A DNA stretch of 64,000 nucleotides from Flavobacteriales bacterium (GTDB taxonomy: Bacteria; Bacteroidota; Bacteroidia; Flavobacteriales_C; GCA-002722245), in NCBI GenBank assembly GCA_023251095.1, contig JAHEZL010000007.1, positions 79,136-143,135 of the forward strand, read 5' to 3'. This document shows, piece by piece, positions 17,665 through 26,750 of the stretch (position 1 is the stretch's first letter; each line of letters opens with the position of its first letter). The notes beneath the pieces were generated by a model. That model was not told the origin of the DNA. It saw only the letters and a program-made list of their open reading frames with translations, and did not search any database. The translations under genes were made by a program, and so were the position numbers.

Positions 17665-19953
17665 ATGATAAAAAAAATACTCCCTCTATTATTAGTATTG
17701 GCCTTTGTCTCCAAGGGATTTTCACAAGCCTTAACGGGAATAAAAACGATAGGACCAAGTGTTTCTTATAACTATACTACCATTTCAGCGGCAGTGGCCG
17801 ATTTAAATTCAAAAGGGATTTCGGGGAATGTGATTTTTTCCATTGATCCGAGTACTGCTTATACAGAAAATTTTGTGATCAATAGTTTTCCCGCAGGCGC
17901 CAATGACACGGTTTTTTTTAGATCATCTAATACCGATAGCGTTAAAGTAAACTTCACCTCAACTACCAACGCCACTAACTACATTGTTGGATTTCAAGAT
18001 GCAAAAAATATAGTGTTTGATAATTTTAGTTTTACTGCCAATGGCACTACCTACGCTACTATTGTTAACTTTTTCGGTTCTTGTAAAAATATTATTTTCA
18101 AAAACAATAGATTCAATGCTGCTGTCATTCATACTTTTGATATGAATCATGATCTGTGTCTATCGTATAGCGCCGGCACCCACAAATCAATTTGTTTTGA
18201 AAACAATATATTCAATGGAGGTAATGCAGCGATACAAATGAACGGATCCAGTCAGTATAATGTGGGACTTACTATTCGCAATAATGTTTTTCAGAATCAT
18301 TTTGCCCAATCATTGAAAATTTTCAGAGTAAAAAACTTAAACATCGCCGACAATAAAATTTTTGATAATGAATATACCAGCGTACAAAATGTGGAAATTT
18401 CTAATGCTGATAGCGCTGTTGTTATAAAGGGAAATTATTTTGATCAAACAGTTGCCGCTTACCCCGTTATTATCGTGAATTGCAATCCAACTAATTCGGC
18501 CGATTACATGCTGTTTTTAAACAATCGCTTTCGTTCAAGCGTTTCAGCATTTGGCTCTGTTGGATTTACAAATACCAGTAATGTGAAGATGTTTCACAAC
18601 ACTTTTTTTTGCAGTACAAGCTCAACTTCAATCACTTTTGGAACCACATTTAAAAATTACATCATTAAAAATAATTTGTTTGTCAATACCAATCCGGGTG
18701 GTAAAATATTCTCGGCATATGCTGTAAATGATACAACATCCGATATTAATAACAATGGCTTTTATTACATCAATAATTTTGGATACAATTCACAACAAAG
18801 CATAATTTATAATGATCTATCCGACTGGCAGGCTCAGTATAATACAGATGCTAAATCTGTGGAGTTCAAAACTGGATATAATGCATCCTGGTTTACTTCC
18901 GATTTGCACATTACCTGTAATCTTCCAAAACAATTCAGATCTGCTGTTGATCTTGGTAATTCCTCTCCATTGGATACGGATGGAGATCCCAGAAAAATAT
19001 TTCCTTCATGGGTAGGTGCCGATGAATTGGTACACAATATTATTAATACGGCTAATCTTACAGGAACAGTAATTTCAGGAACAGATACCATTAAAGCAGG
19101 AAAGGTGATTTTGTATTCTGATGCCACTCAAAAAACAATGTTGGATGCATTGAACAGTACTACTATCAGCAACACGGGTACTTTTTCATTTAGCAATATT
19201 CCATCAAGAGATTATGTTTTGCTGGCCATACCGGATAGTGTGATGTATCCCACAAAAATCCGCACTTATTACGGAGGTAAATTTAACTGGAATACTTTTG
19301 TGCCTGCTTCTGCCGACACCTGTGATAATGCTTTGAATCTTGTTTTTGAAGTGGATTCTCTTACTTCTTTAGCTACCGGCAGCGGATCAATTTCGGGATC
19401 GGTTTTTTATGATGGCAGTTTAAAAAACAATGATCCTATTCCGGGTTTAGACATTGTTTTAGATAAAGTGCCGCCTACTAAGTCGGTGCAAAAAACTAAA
19501 ACCGATGCTTACGGACATTATGTTTTTAATAATATTCCCAATGGAGACTACAGAATAAAAATTGATTTCCCTGGCTTAAACAACGACAGTCTTTATCTGG
19601 TGACGGTGAATAACAATGCAGTAAAAGCGGGTTTGGATTATTGTGTGGACACCAATAAAACCACGGCTATTTGCGGTGCTGCAAGTGTGGTGTCGGAAAT
19701 AAAATCTGCTACAACAAAAATAGTACTTGCTCCAAACCCTGTTCACGATGAATTGAATGTTGTTGTTAACGGATCAAATCCTTCCAATTACAGCATTGCC
19801 ATTACTGATATCAGCGGAAGAACAATTGTGCTTTATGAAAATGTTGCCGGCGGAAATACGATCATCCAAACTTCCACTTTTGAATCGGGATTGTACTTTG
19901 TGAAAGTGTATGGTGAAGGAATCAATGAAACGCGTAAGATGATGAAGCAATAA
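17665..19953 (+). CDS. Right-handed beta-helix protein with SdrD/B-like module and T9SS type A CTD
   Basis: YNYTTISAAVADLNSKGISGNVIFSI; GSISGSVFYDGSLKNNDPIPGLDIVLDKVPPTKSVQKTKTDAYGHYVF; CTD. Confidence 0.8.
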   Translation: MIKKILPLLLVLAFVSKGFSQALTGIKTIGPSVSYNYTTISAAVADLNSKGISGNVIFSIDPSTAYTENFVINSFPAGANDTVFFRSSNTDSVKVNFTSTTNATNYIVGFQDAKNIVFDNFSFTANGTTYATIVNFFGSCKNIIFKNNRFNAAVIHTFDMNHDLCLSYSAGTHKSICFENNIFNGGNAAIQMNGSSQYNVGLTIRNNVFQNHFAQSLKIFRVKNLNIADNKIFDNEYTSVQNVEISNADSAVVIKGNYFDQTVAAYPVIIVNCNPTNSADYMLFLNNRFRSSVSAFGSVGFTNTSNVKMFHNTFFCSTSSTSITFGTTFKNYIIKNNLFVNTNPGGKIFSAYAVNDTTSDINNNGFYYINNFGYNSQQSIIYNDLSDWQAQYNTDAKSVEFKTGYNASWFTSDLHITCNLPKQFRSAVDLGNSSPLDTDGDPRKIFPSWVGADELVHNIINTANLTGTVISGTDTIKAGKVILYSDATQKTMLDALNSTTISNTGTFSFSNIPSRDYVLLAIPDSVMYPTKIRTYYGGKFNWNTFVPASADTCDNALNLVFEVDSLTSLATGSGSISGSVFYDGSLKNNDPIPGLDIVLDKVPPTKSVQKTKTDAYGHYVFNNIPNGDYRIKIDFPGLNNDSLYLVTVNNNAVKAGLDYCVDTNKTTAICGAASVVSEIKSATTKIVLAPNPVHDELNVVVNGSNPSNYSIAITDISGRTIVLYENVAGGNTIIQTSTFESGLYFVKVYGEGINETRKMMKQ

Positions 19954-20529
19954 TTACTTTTTTCTTTTTCTGAAAAAAAACAAGCCCACTGCCATAAAAA
20001 TAATGGACACCAACAATAATATTGGAATCAGGCGAGGATTTACTTTTTCGTATTTGCGAGGTTCAATGCCTTCATTGTGTTTTTCTCCGGGTTCAAAAAA
20101 TTCATTCAGCAGTTTTAATTCTTCCTTGTAAGTATGAACGGAATTGAAAAGGTAATTGTCGGTTTGCCCTTCTGCAGGCTGTTTTCGTGAACGGGAACAA
20201 AAATGAGTCACTACTTCCTGAGCATTGTTTTTTTCGCCATAGATGATCCATTTGTCGCCTTTTTGGAAATCCATTTCGCAGGAAGTACCACATTCAAAAT
20301 ACACGGGAACTATGGTTAAAAAATCTCCTTTGAATTGGGTTTCAATGGAGAAATGTGCCAGTGCTTTTTCATTGTCGCATTTTGTAATTGAGTTAATGGT
20401 GCCTTCAAATATTACTTCGTAGCGTCCGCAATCGGCGAGGGTGAGCGGGTGTAATTCCGGACAGCCGCATGCTACTGCGTTAGCTGTGCTCAATAAAAAA
20501 ACAAAAAACAGAATTTTAAAAATCTTCAT
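19954..20529 (-). CDS. Exported TIMP/NTR-like protein with C-terminal TM anchor
   Basis: Signal peptide then ACGCPELHPLTLADCGRYEVIFEGTINSI (TIMP/NTR-like start); C-terminal TM plus FFRKRKK. Confidence 0.5.
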   Translation of the reverse strand: MKIFKILFFVFLLSTANAVACGCPELHPLTLADCGRYEVIFEGTINSITKCDNEKALAHFSIETQFKGDFLTIVPVYFECGTSCEMDFQKGDKWIIYGEKNNAQEVVTHFCSRSRKQPAEGQTDNYLFNSVHTYKEELKLLNEFFEPGEKHNEGIEPRKYEKVNPRLIPILLLVSIIFMAVGLFFFRKRKK

Positions 20530-20548
20530 TTTTCAAAGGTAGCAAAAT

Positions 20549-20582
20549 AAAAAAGGCTCCCCTTTTCAGAGAAGCCTTTTTC
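20549..20582 (-). terminator. Terminator of the CARDB gene
   Basis: AAAAAAGGCTcCCcttttcagaGAAGCCTTTTT. Confidence 0.75.
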
Positions 20583-20599
20583 ATGAAAATCATATTTAC

Positions 20600-21688
20600 T
20601 TATTCAACCAACATTTTTTGAGTAGCACTACCTTGAGCAGTGTTTATTTTCACCAGATAAATTCCGCTGGAAAGAGATTCTGTTTTCATTAACGCTCCCG
20701 TTAAAGAATAAACCTGAACAGATTGAATAGCCGGGTTTTGGCTTAATCCCGCAAGGTAATCACTGCTTACAGGGTTTGGTAAGGTGATGCCGAAATTGCT
20801 TTTCAACATTTCAACACCTGTCGACATGAAATTAATTGGGTTTTCAGTATTGGTGTTATTGTTTTCATCAGATTCATCCAGTTGACTTCCTGAATCAACA
20901 GTGATGATCATTTTGTAAGATACGTTAGGGTCATTTGGGTCAAAGCCCCACAGTTGAGTTAAATCAACATTGTTTAAAGTAATCTCCTGAGTGCTTCCGG
21001 CAGCAATGATTCCAATGCTTTGTTCACTCGACATTGTTGCGTTATTTCCACCGATTTCAACGATAGTCACTTTGATTTTTGAAGCAGATGCACTTGCATT
21101 ACCTTGGTTTTTAACGCTTACTTTAAGGTTGTTGATCTCCTGAGCCATGTCATCATAATTGTACGTTTTGCTCAGGATGGTTAAGTCGGGTTTGTTTACC
21201 TGAACGACACCTTTTGTATAATCAAATGCACCATTGTCGGAAAACAAAATAGCGTTGTTGTTTTCATTTGATTCGGTGATTTCCTCATCGGCATCTACAT
21301 AAACTCCCAGTTTGTATGATCCGTCGGTAATTGCTGAGATAGTGCTTAAGTCGATGTCGATTCTCGCTTGTCCGTTATCGTAATCACCAAAAGTACGTGC
21401 CGACATTTCATGGAAATTCGTCACGTTGAAAGTCTGAATGAAATAATACTCATTGGCATTTTTGTATACATACAATTTTACGGTGAAAGAAGGAACGCTG
21501 TTTAAAGTGCTGGTTCCGTTGTTTTCCAGAATCATGAAATGAATTCCTTCCAGTGTTTTTGTTTGTGCGTTGTAATTGTCGAAATAAATGTTTGATCCTA
21601 AATTGGATGGAGCTAAATCGAGGGTGTTGCCTGCAAAGGCACTCATAAAGCCTAATCCGAGAGACAGAGTAGTAAATAACTTTTTCAT
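20600..21688 (-). CDS. CARDB-like domain protein with T9SS type A CTD
   Basis: KPDLTILSKTYNYDDMAQEINNLKVSVKNQGNASASASKIKVTI and DESDENNNT; SLSSGIYLVKINTAQGSATQKMLVE. Confidence 0.75.
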   Translation of the reverse strand: MKKLFTTLSLGLGFMSAFAGNTLDLAPSNLGSNIYFDNYNAQTKTLEGIHFMILENNGTSTLNSVPSFTVKLYVYKNANEYYFIQTFNVTNFHEMSARTFGDYDNGQARIDIDLSTISAITDGSYKLGVYVDADEEITESNENNNAILFSDNGAFDYTKGVVQVNKPDLTILSKTYNYDDMAQEINNLKVSVKNQGNASASASKIKVTIVEIGGNNATMSSEQSIGIIAAGSTQEITLNNVDLTQLWGFDPNDPNVSYKMIITVDSGSQLDESDENNNTNTENPINFMSTGVEMLKSNFGITLPNPVSSDYLAGLSQNPAIQSVQVYSLTGALMKTESLSSGIYLVKINTAQGSATQKMLVE

Positions 21689-21844
21689 AATAGTATAATT
21701 TTTAGTTTGTGTGTGGAGACATTTTCAATTATGATGCCAAACGGATTTTTGTTTGGTTTCATTGGAGAGCAAAGTACGCTCAAAAGCCTTGATTGGCCTT
21801 GGTTTTGGAGGGGACAAATAGAGGGACAAAATAGTGCGCTCACG

Positions 21845-21977
21845 GCTCCGCGCTCACGGCTTCGCCGGCGCGGAATCTTTTTTAATAGAAGCTTTGCTTC
21901 GTTACTTAAAAATTAAAAAACGAGGCGAAGCCTCTACAAAAAGAAATTCCGCGCCGGCGAAGCCGTGAGCGCGGAGC
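21845..21977. repeat. 31-bp perfect GC-rich inverted repeat, 71-nt spacer
   Basis: GCTCCGCGCTCACGGCTTCGCCGGCGCGGAA (21845-21875) vs TTCCGCGCCGGCGAAGCCGTGAGCGCGGAGC (21947-21977). Confidence 0.95.
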
Positions 21978-22008
21978 GTCTTGTTAAAAATTATGTTTGT
22001 GAATCAGA

Positions 22009-22884
22009 TTATGCAATGCCTTCGGTCGGCATAGCTCTATCCACTTTTTTTACTAAGCCCTGTAAAGTTTTCCCGGGTCCGATTTCAGTGAATTTTGTAG
22101 CGCCACCGGCTATCATATTGATAACGGTTTGTGTCCAGCGTACCGGAGCCGTCAATTGTGTTACGAGATTTTGTTTGATGGTATTCGGATCGGTAATCGC
22201 TTGTGCGTTTACATTTTGGTAAACCGGACAAATAGGAGTATTGAAAGTTGTGTTTTCAATAGCTGCAGCCAGTTCCAAACGTGCAGGTTCCATTAACGGC
22301 GAGTGAAAAGCACCGCCAACAGGAAGTAATAAGGCTCTTTTAGCGCCGGCTTCGGTTAATTTAGCACAGGCAGTTTCTACCGCTTTGTTTTCACCGGAGA
22401 TAACGAGTTGTCCGGGACAGTTATAATTAGCTGCAACCACAATGCCGTCAATGCTTTTGCAAATGTCTTCTACGATATTGTCTTCCAAACCTAAAATAGC
22501 CGCCATTGTAGAAGGATTGATTTCACAGGCTTTTTGCATCGCCTGAGCACGGATGGAAACCAAACGCAATCCGTCTTCAAAAGAAATGGTTTTGTTGGCT
22601 ACGAGTGCAGAAAATTCACCGAGTGAATGTCCGGCAACCATATCCGGTTTGAAATCGGCTTGAGTGAGTGTGAGTATCACTGAGTGTAAAAACACTGCAG
22701 GCTGGGTTACTTTGGTTTGTTTTAAATCTTCTTCAGTCCCGTTGAACATTATTTCGGTGATGTTGAATCCCAATATTTCATTGGCTCTGTCGAATAATTT
22801 TTTTGCTTCAGGGTTGGTGTTGTACAACTCTTTTCCCATTCCCGGAAATTGTGAGCCCTGGCCCGGATAAACATATGCGTTCAT
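22009..22884 (-). CDS. fabD: Malonyl CoA-acyl carrier protein transacylase
   Basis: YVYPGQGSQFPGMGKELY; VAGHSLGEFSALVA; GGAFHSPLMEPA. Confidence 0.94.
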   Translation of the reverse strand: MNAYVYPGQGSQFPGMGKELYNTNPEAKKLFDRANEILGFNITEIMFNGTEEDLKQTKVTQPAVFLHSVILTLTQADFKPDMVAGHSLGEFSALVANKTISFEDGLRLVSIRAQAMQKACEINPSTMAAILGLEDNIVEDICKSIDGIVVAANYNCPGQLVISGENKAVETACAKLTEAGAKRALLLPVGGAFHSPLMEPARLELAAAIENTTFNTPICPVYQNVNAQAITDPNTIKQNLVTQLTAPVRWTQTVINMIAGGATKFTEIGPGKTLQGLVKKVDRAMPTEGIA

Positions 22885-22888
22885 AATC

Positions 22889-23488
22889 TTAATGTAATTT
22901 TGAAGATATTAATTTGATGAATTCATTTCTGGTTTCTTGTTTTTCAAAAGCGCCTTTGAAAGAGGAAGTGGTGGTGACGCTGTTTTGTTTTTGAACACCG
23001 CGCATTTGCATACACATGTGTTGTGCTTCAATCACCACGGCCACTCCGATGGGGTTTAAAGTGCGTTGAACACACTCTAGAATATCGGTGGTCAATCGCT
23101 CCTGAACCTGTAATCTTCGGGAATAGGCATCAACCACTCTTGGTATTTTGCTTAAGCCTACAATTTTTCCGGAAGGAATATAGGCGATGTGAGCCTTGCC
23201 GAAAAAAGGTAAAATGTGGTGCTCGCAGAGAGAATACAATTCAATGTCTTTTACAATGATCATTTCATTGTGGTCTTCATTGAAAATAGCCGACAACATT
23301 ATTTCATCCGGATTCTGGCAATAGCCTTTGGTAAGGTATTGCATGGATTTGGCCACTCTTTCGGGAGTTTTTAAAAGTCCTTCACGATTAGGGTCTTCAC
23401 CGATTATTTTTAGAATTTCTCTATTGAATTCCGCCATTTTACGGGTGGATTCTTCGTTGAATTCTTCTGTACTTTTATAGTTGCTCAT
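22889..23488 (-). CDS. folE: GTP cyclohydrolase I
   Basis: [42 protein letters not shown]. Confidence 0.95.
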   Translation of the reverse strand: MSNYKSTEEFNEESTRKMAEFNREILKIIGEDPNREGLLKTPERVAKSMQYLTKGYCQNPDEIMLSAIFNEDHNEMIIVKDIELYSLCEHHILPFFGKAHIAYIPSGKIVGLSKIPRVVDAYSRRLQVQERLTTDILECVQRTLNPIGVAVVIEAQHMCMQMRGVQKQNSVTTTSSFKGAFEKQETRNEFIKLISSKLH

Positions 23489-23898
23489 TATCCGTAATAT
23501 TCTACTGAATTATTTTCTGTTTCCTGTACTTTAACGCAATGCAATTGGCAGCCGAGGGCTTCTACTTCTTTTTGAATTTCTTTCCAGATTTCAATGGCTA
23601 AAATTTCGGTAGAAGCCATTTTTCCTTTCATGAAAGGCACATCTAAATTGATGTTGCGGTGATCCAAAGGATCTACCACTTTGTTTTTAAGAACGATGCT
23701 CAGTTCTTTTAAATCTACTACAAATCCGGTTGCTTCATTGATTTCTCCTTTTACGGTAACAAAGACTTCGTAATTGTGTCCGTGCCAGTTGGCATTGGCA
23801 CATTTACCAAAAACGGCTTCGTTTTTTTCAACGCTCCAGTCATCTCTGTAGAGTTTGTGTGCGGCATTGAATCGCTCGCGTCGGGTAAGGTAAATCAT
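23488..23898 (-). CDS. 6-pyruvoyl tetrahydropterin synthase / 6-carboxytetrahydropterin synthase family
   Basis: [11 protein letters not shown]...[21 protein letters not shown]...DLKELS...LDHRNIN; PTPS/QueD signature, overlaps folE start. Confidence 0.88.
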   Translation of the reverse strand: MIYLTRRERFNAAHKLYRDDWSVEKNEAVFGKCANANWHGHNYEVFVTVKGEINEATGFVVDLKELSIVLKNKVVDPLDHRNINLDVPFMKGKMASTEILAIEIWKEIQKEVEALGCQLHCVKVQETENNSVEYYG

Positions 23899-23930
23899 CT
23901 TTTAATTTTTTAGGTGTACAAATATAAGTG

Positions 23931-23953
23931 AATGTTCTTTGCAAAAGAACATT
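23931..23953. promoter_or_regulatory. Palindrome in divergent intergenic region, candidate operator
   Basis: AATGTTCTTT-gca-AAAGAACATT, 10-bp perfect arms. Confidence 0.45.
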
Positions 23954-23979
23954 TGCTATTTTTACCAAAAAATAATCTC

Positions 23980-24939
23980 ATGATAATAGTAACAGGAGCA
24001 GCAGGATTTATTAGCAGTGTGGTGGTGGGCCAGCTTAATGCATTAGGCTATAAGGATATAGTGCTGGTGGATGATTTTAATTCTTATCCTGCGAAAGCTG
24101 TTAATTATGAGGGTTTAACTTTCACGGAAAAAGTAGATCGCAAGGATTTCTTTTCGTGGCTGGAAAAAAATCAGCGCTTCGCTCAGTTTGTTATTCATCT
24201 GGGAGCCCGCACCGATACTACAGAATTCAATAAAAATATTTTTGATGAACTCAATCTGGAGTACAGTAAAAAAGTGTGGGAACTCTGCGTTAAATATGCC
24301 TTGCCTTTGATTTATGCTTCTTCTGCCGCAACATACGGAGGCGGGGAATTGGGCTACGATGACAATCATGAAGTGATCCCGGAATTAAAACCTTTGAATC
24401 CTTACGGCGACTCTAAAAATGATTTTGATATCTGGGCTTTGAAACAAGAGAAAAAACCTTTCTTCTGGGCTGGTTTGAAATTTTTTAATGTTTACGGTCC
24501 CAATGAATACCATAAGGGCCGCATGGCGTCGGTAGTTTTTCATTCTTTTAACCAGATCAAAACTTCAGGGAAAGTAAAGCTCTTCCGTTCACACCGTGCC
24601 GATTATAAAGATGGCGGACAGTTGCGCGATTTCATCTATGTAAAAGATGTTGCGGATGTGATTGTGTTTTTGATGGAATCCCGCAAACATTCGGGAATTT
24701 ATAATTTGGGAACAGGCAAAGCCCGCTCCTTTATCGATTTAGCCACTGCTACTTTTAAAGCGATGAATCTTCCGGCTAACATTGAATTCATTGATACGCC
24801 AATGGATATTCGCGACAAATACCAATATTATACTCAGGCCAACATGGCTAAATTAAAGGCTGCGGGATATACTAAAGAATTTACTTCATTGGAAGATGGG
24901 GTGAATGACTACGTGAAAAACTATCTCGCTAAGCGTTAG
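23980..24939 (+). CDS. hldD: ADP-L-glycero-D-manno-heptose-6-epimerase
   Basis: MIIVTGAAGFISS; YASSAATYG; LKFFNVYGPNEYHKGRMASVVFHSF; RDFIYVKDV; start at 23980 rather than 23932. Confidence 0.87.
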   Translation: MIIVTGAAGFISSVVVGQLNALGYKDIVLVDDFNSYPAKAVNYEGLTFTEKVDRKDFFSWLEKNQRFAQFVIHLGARTDTTEFNKNIFDELNLEYSKKVWELCVKYALPLIYASSAATYGGGELGYDDNHEVIPELKPLNPYGDSKNDFDIWALKQEKKPFFWAGLKFFNVYGPNEYHKGRMASVVFHSFNQIKTSGKVKLFRSHRADYKDGGQLRDFIYVKDVADVIVFLMESRKHSGIYNLGTGKARSFIDLATATFKAMNLPANIEFIDTPMDIRDKYQYYTQANMAKLKAAGYTKEFTSLEDGVNDYVKNYLAKR

Positions 24940-25303
24940 TGTAATTAGCAACCACGGTTTTTATTTGTTCAGGAAGAATCGGTTTAACCAAATATTCGTT
25001 GGCTCTGTTTTCCATAGATTGAATCTGGTCGTTCAAATCAAAAGTAGCTGTGCAGATAATTACGGGTGTTTTGAAATTAATCTGATTTTCGCTTGAGCGA
25101 ATAATCTCCAATAGTTTTAATCCATTGATATTTGGAATGTTGATGTCGAGAAAAACAAGATCGAATTTATCTAAATCGAGAATGGATTTGGCATAAATTC
25201 CTTCTTCACATAAAAACACTTCATAGCCGGCTTTCACCAAAACGTTAGCTATAAATTTAGCTTGCATTTCTTCGTCTTCTACTACCAATACCTTCTTCTT
25301 CAT
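24929..25303 (-). CDS. Stand-alone response regulator receiver domain
   Basis: KVLVVEDEEMQAKFIANVLVKAGYEV...DLVFLDINIPNINGLKLLEIIR...EYLVKPI. Confidence 0.9.
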   Translation of the reverse strand: MKKKVLVVEDEEMQAKFIANVLVKAGYEVFLCEEGIYAKSILDLDKFDLVFLDINIPNINGLKLLEIIRSSENQINFKTPVIICTATFDLNDQIQSMENRANEYLVKPILPEQIKTVVANYTNA

Positions 25304-25304
25304 G

Positions 25305-25640
25305 CTACAACTCTTTCTTTAGTGCCAGTAAAAATTTTTTCACTTTATCCAGCGACTTAATCATTTCCACTTCTTTTTTTGTCTCGAGCTTGTGTTTTTT
25401 CAGTTTCTCTTTAGCGCCGTTGAGCGTAAATCCGCGGTCTTTTACCAGGTGATGAATTAGCTTTAAAGTTTCCACGTCATCATTGGTAAACAAGCGATTT
25501 CCTTTTTTGCTTTTTTTAGGTTTCAGAATCTCGAACTCCTTTTCCCAAAAGCGAATGAGAGAAGTATTTACTTCAAACATTTCAGCCACTTCGCCGATGG
25601 TGTAGTAGAGTTTCGATGTTTCTTTTTCTTTATAAGGCAC
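25305..25640 (-). CDS. MerR-family transcriptional regulator
   Basis: KLYYTIGEVAEMFEVNTSLIRFWEKEFEILKPKKSKKGNRLFTNDDVETL. Confidence 0.88.
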   Translation of the reverse strand: MPYKEKETSKLYYTIGEVAEMFEVNTSLIRFWEKEFEILKPKKSKKGNRLFTNDDVETLKLIHHLVKDRGFTLNGAKEKLKKHKLETKKEVEMIKSLDKVKKFLLALKKEL

Positions 25641-25672
25641 CTTGAGGAAATTTGAATGGTAAAAATATAAAA

Positions 25673-26623
25673 TTAATCTAATGACCTGTTGATCCTTCCT
25701 GAAATCTCCATCATCTGGCGGTATTCCGAATAATTCAGATCGTCAAAGAAAAAATTTGCAGGATCAATTTTCTGACCTTTTTTCATTACTTCATAATGCA
25801 CATGAGAACCGGAGGAAGAGCCTGTGGAACCAACATCACCGATGTAATCCCGTCTGCTTACTTTCTGACCTCTCTTAACATTGATTTTATTCATGTGTGC
25901 GTAAAGTGTTTTGTAGCCAAAGCCATGATTGATGATTACGTTTTTACCGTAACCGTCGTGGCGTACTCCGGCAAATTCAACAACACCGTCGCCGGTAGCG
26001 TAAATTTTTGTTCCTTTTGGCGCGGCAAAGTCTATTCCCCAGTGCATTCTAACGGTATCATGAATAGGATGCATGCGCATTCCATAACCTGAGGAAACCA
26101 TGGTAAGATGTTTGTTTTTTACAGGTTGTATCGCCGGAATACAAGAGATTTTACTGGTAACCATTTTCACTTTTTTATCTATTCTTTTATAAGATTCCTG
26201 TTGGATCTGAATTTTTGCTTCCAACGCTTTTAATTTAACATTGGTGCTTTTTAATAGGTAGGAATATTCGTAACCGTTCAGATCTGCATTCATCTCATGG
26301 CCGCCCGTTCCTGCCATGCGCACTTCTTTGGATAAAGGATCCAATCCGAAAACACCCGAATATAAACTGTCGTCTTTTTGATTTAAATCTTCAATGCTTT
26401 TATTCATGCGCTCCATACGAATGCTCATTAAAGCGTATTCGTATTTTAATTTTTCAATTTCGCGGGTTTTGTTTTTTGAAACGTATTTTTCAATATAAGG
26501 AAGCAGCAATAAATTAACGAGAAAGGACAATAGTATCAGTATGGATACAAAGAGAAGAGCCTTACGCGGTTTTCTTTTCGCGTATTTAATCGATTGACCT
26601 ACTCCAAATTTCTCTTTAGACAT
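25673..26623 (-). CDS. M23-family metallopeptidase (LytM) membrane-anchored
   Basis: SSGYGMRMHPIHDTVRMHWGIDFAAPKGTKIYATGDGVV...GSSSGSHVHYEV; N-terminal TM. Confidence 0.93.
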   Translation of the reverse strand: MSKEKFGVGQSIKYAKRKPRKALLFVSILILLSFLVNLLLLPYIEKYVSKNKTREIEKLKYEYALMSIRMERMNKSIEDLNQKDDSLYSGVFGLDPLSKEVRMAGTGGHEMNADLNGYEYSYLLKSTNVKLKALEAKIQIQQESYKRIDKKVKMVTSKISCIPAIQPVKNKHLTMVSSGYGMRMHPIHDTVRMHWGIDFAAPKGTKIYATGDGVVEFAGVRHDGYGKNVIINHGFGYKTLYAHMNKINVKRGQKVSRRDYIGDVGSTGSSSGSHVHYEVMKKGQKIDPANFFFDDLNYSEYRQMMEISGRINRSLD

Positions 26624-26750
26624 AAGATTGATTAGCTTTGCAACTTACGCAAGGCGTCGTGAAGATAGGGAAATTTTATTGTTGTTGCAAGCCTTGATAA
26701 ATAAGGGGTTTTAGCCAATATCGGCGAATCTTAAACTAAAAATTAATGTT

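Noticed and set aside
23932-23979. Upstream start of hldD (MFFAKEHLLFLPKNNL...)
   Set aside because: The canonical HldD N-terminus MIIVTGAAGF starts at 23980; the extension overlaps the palindrome.
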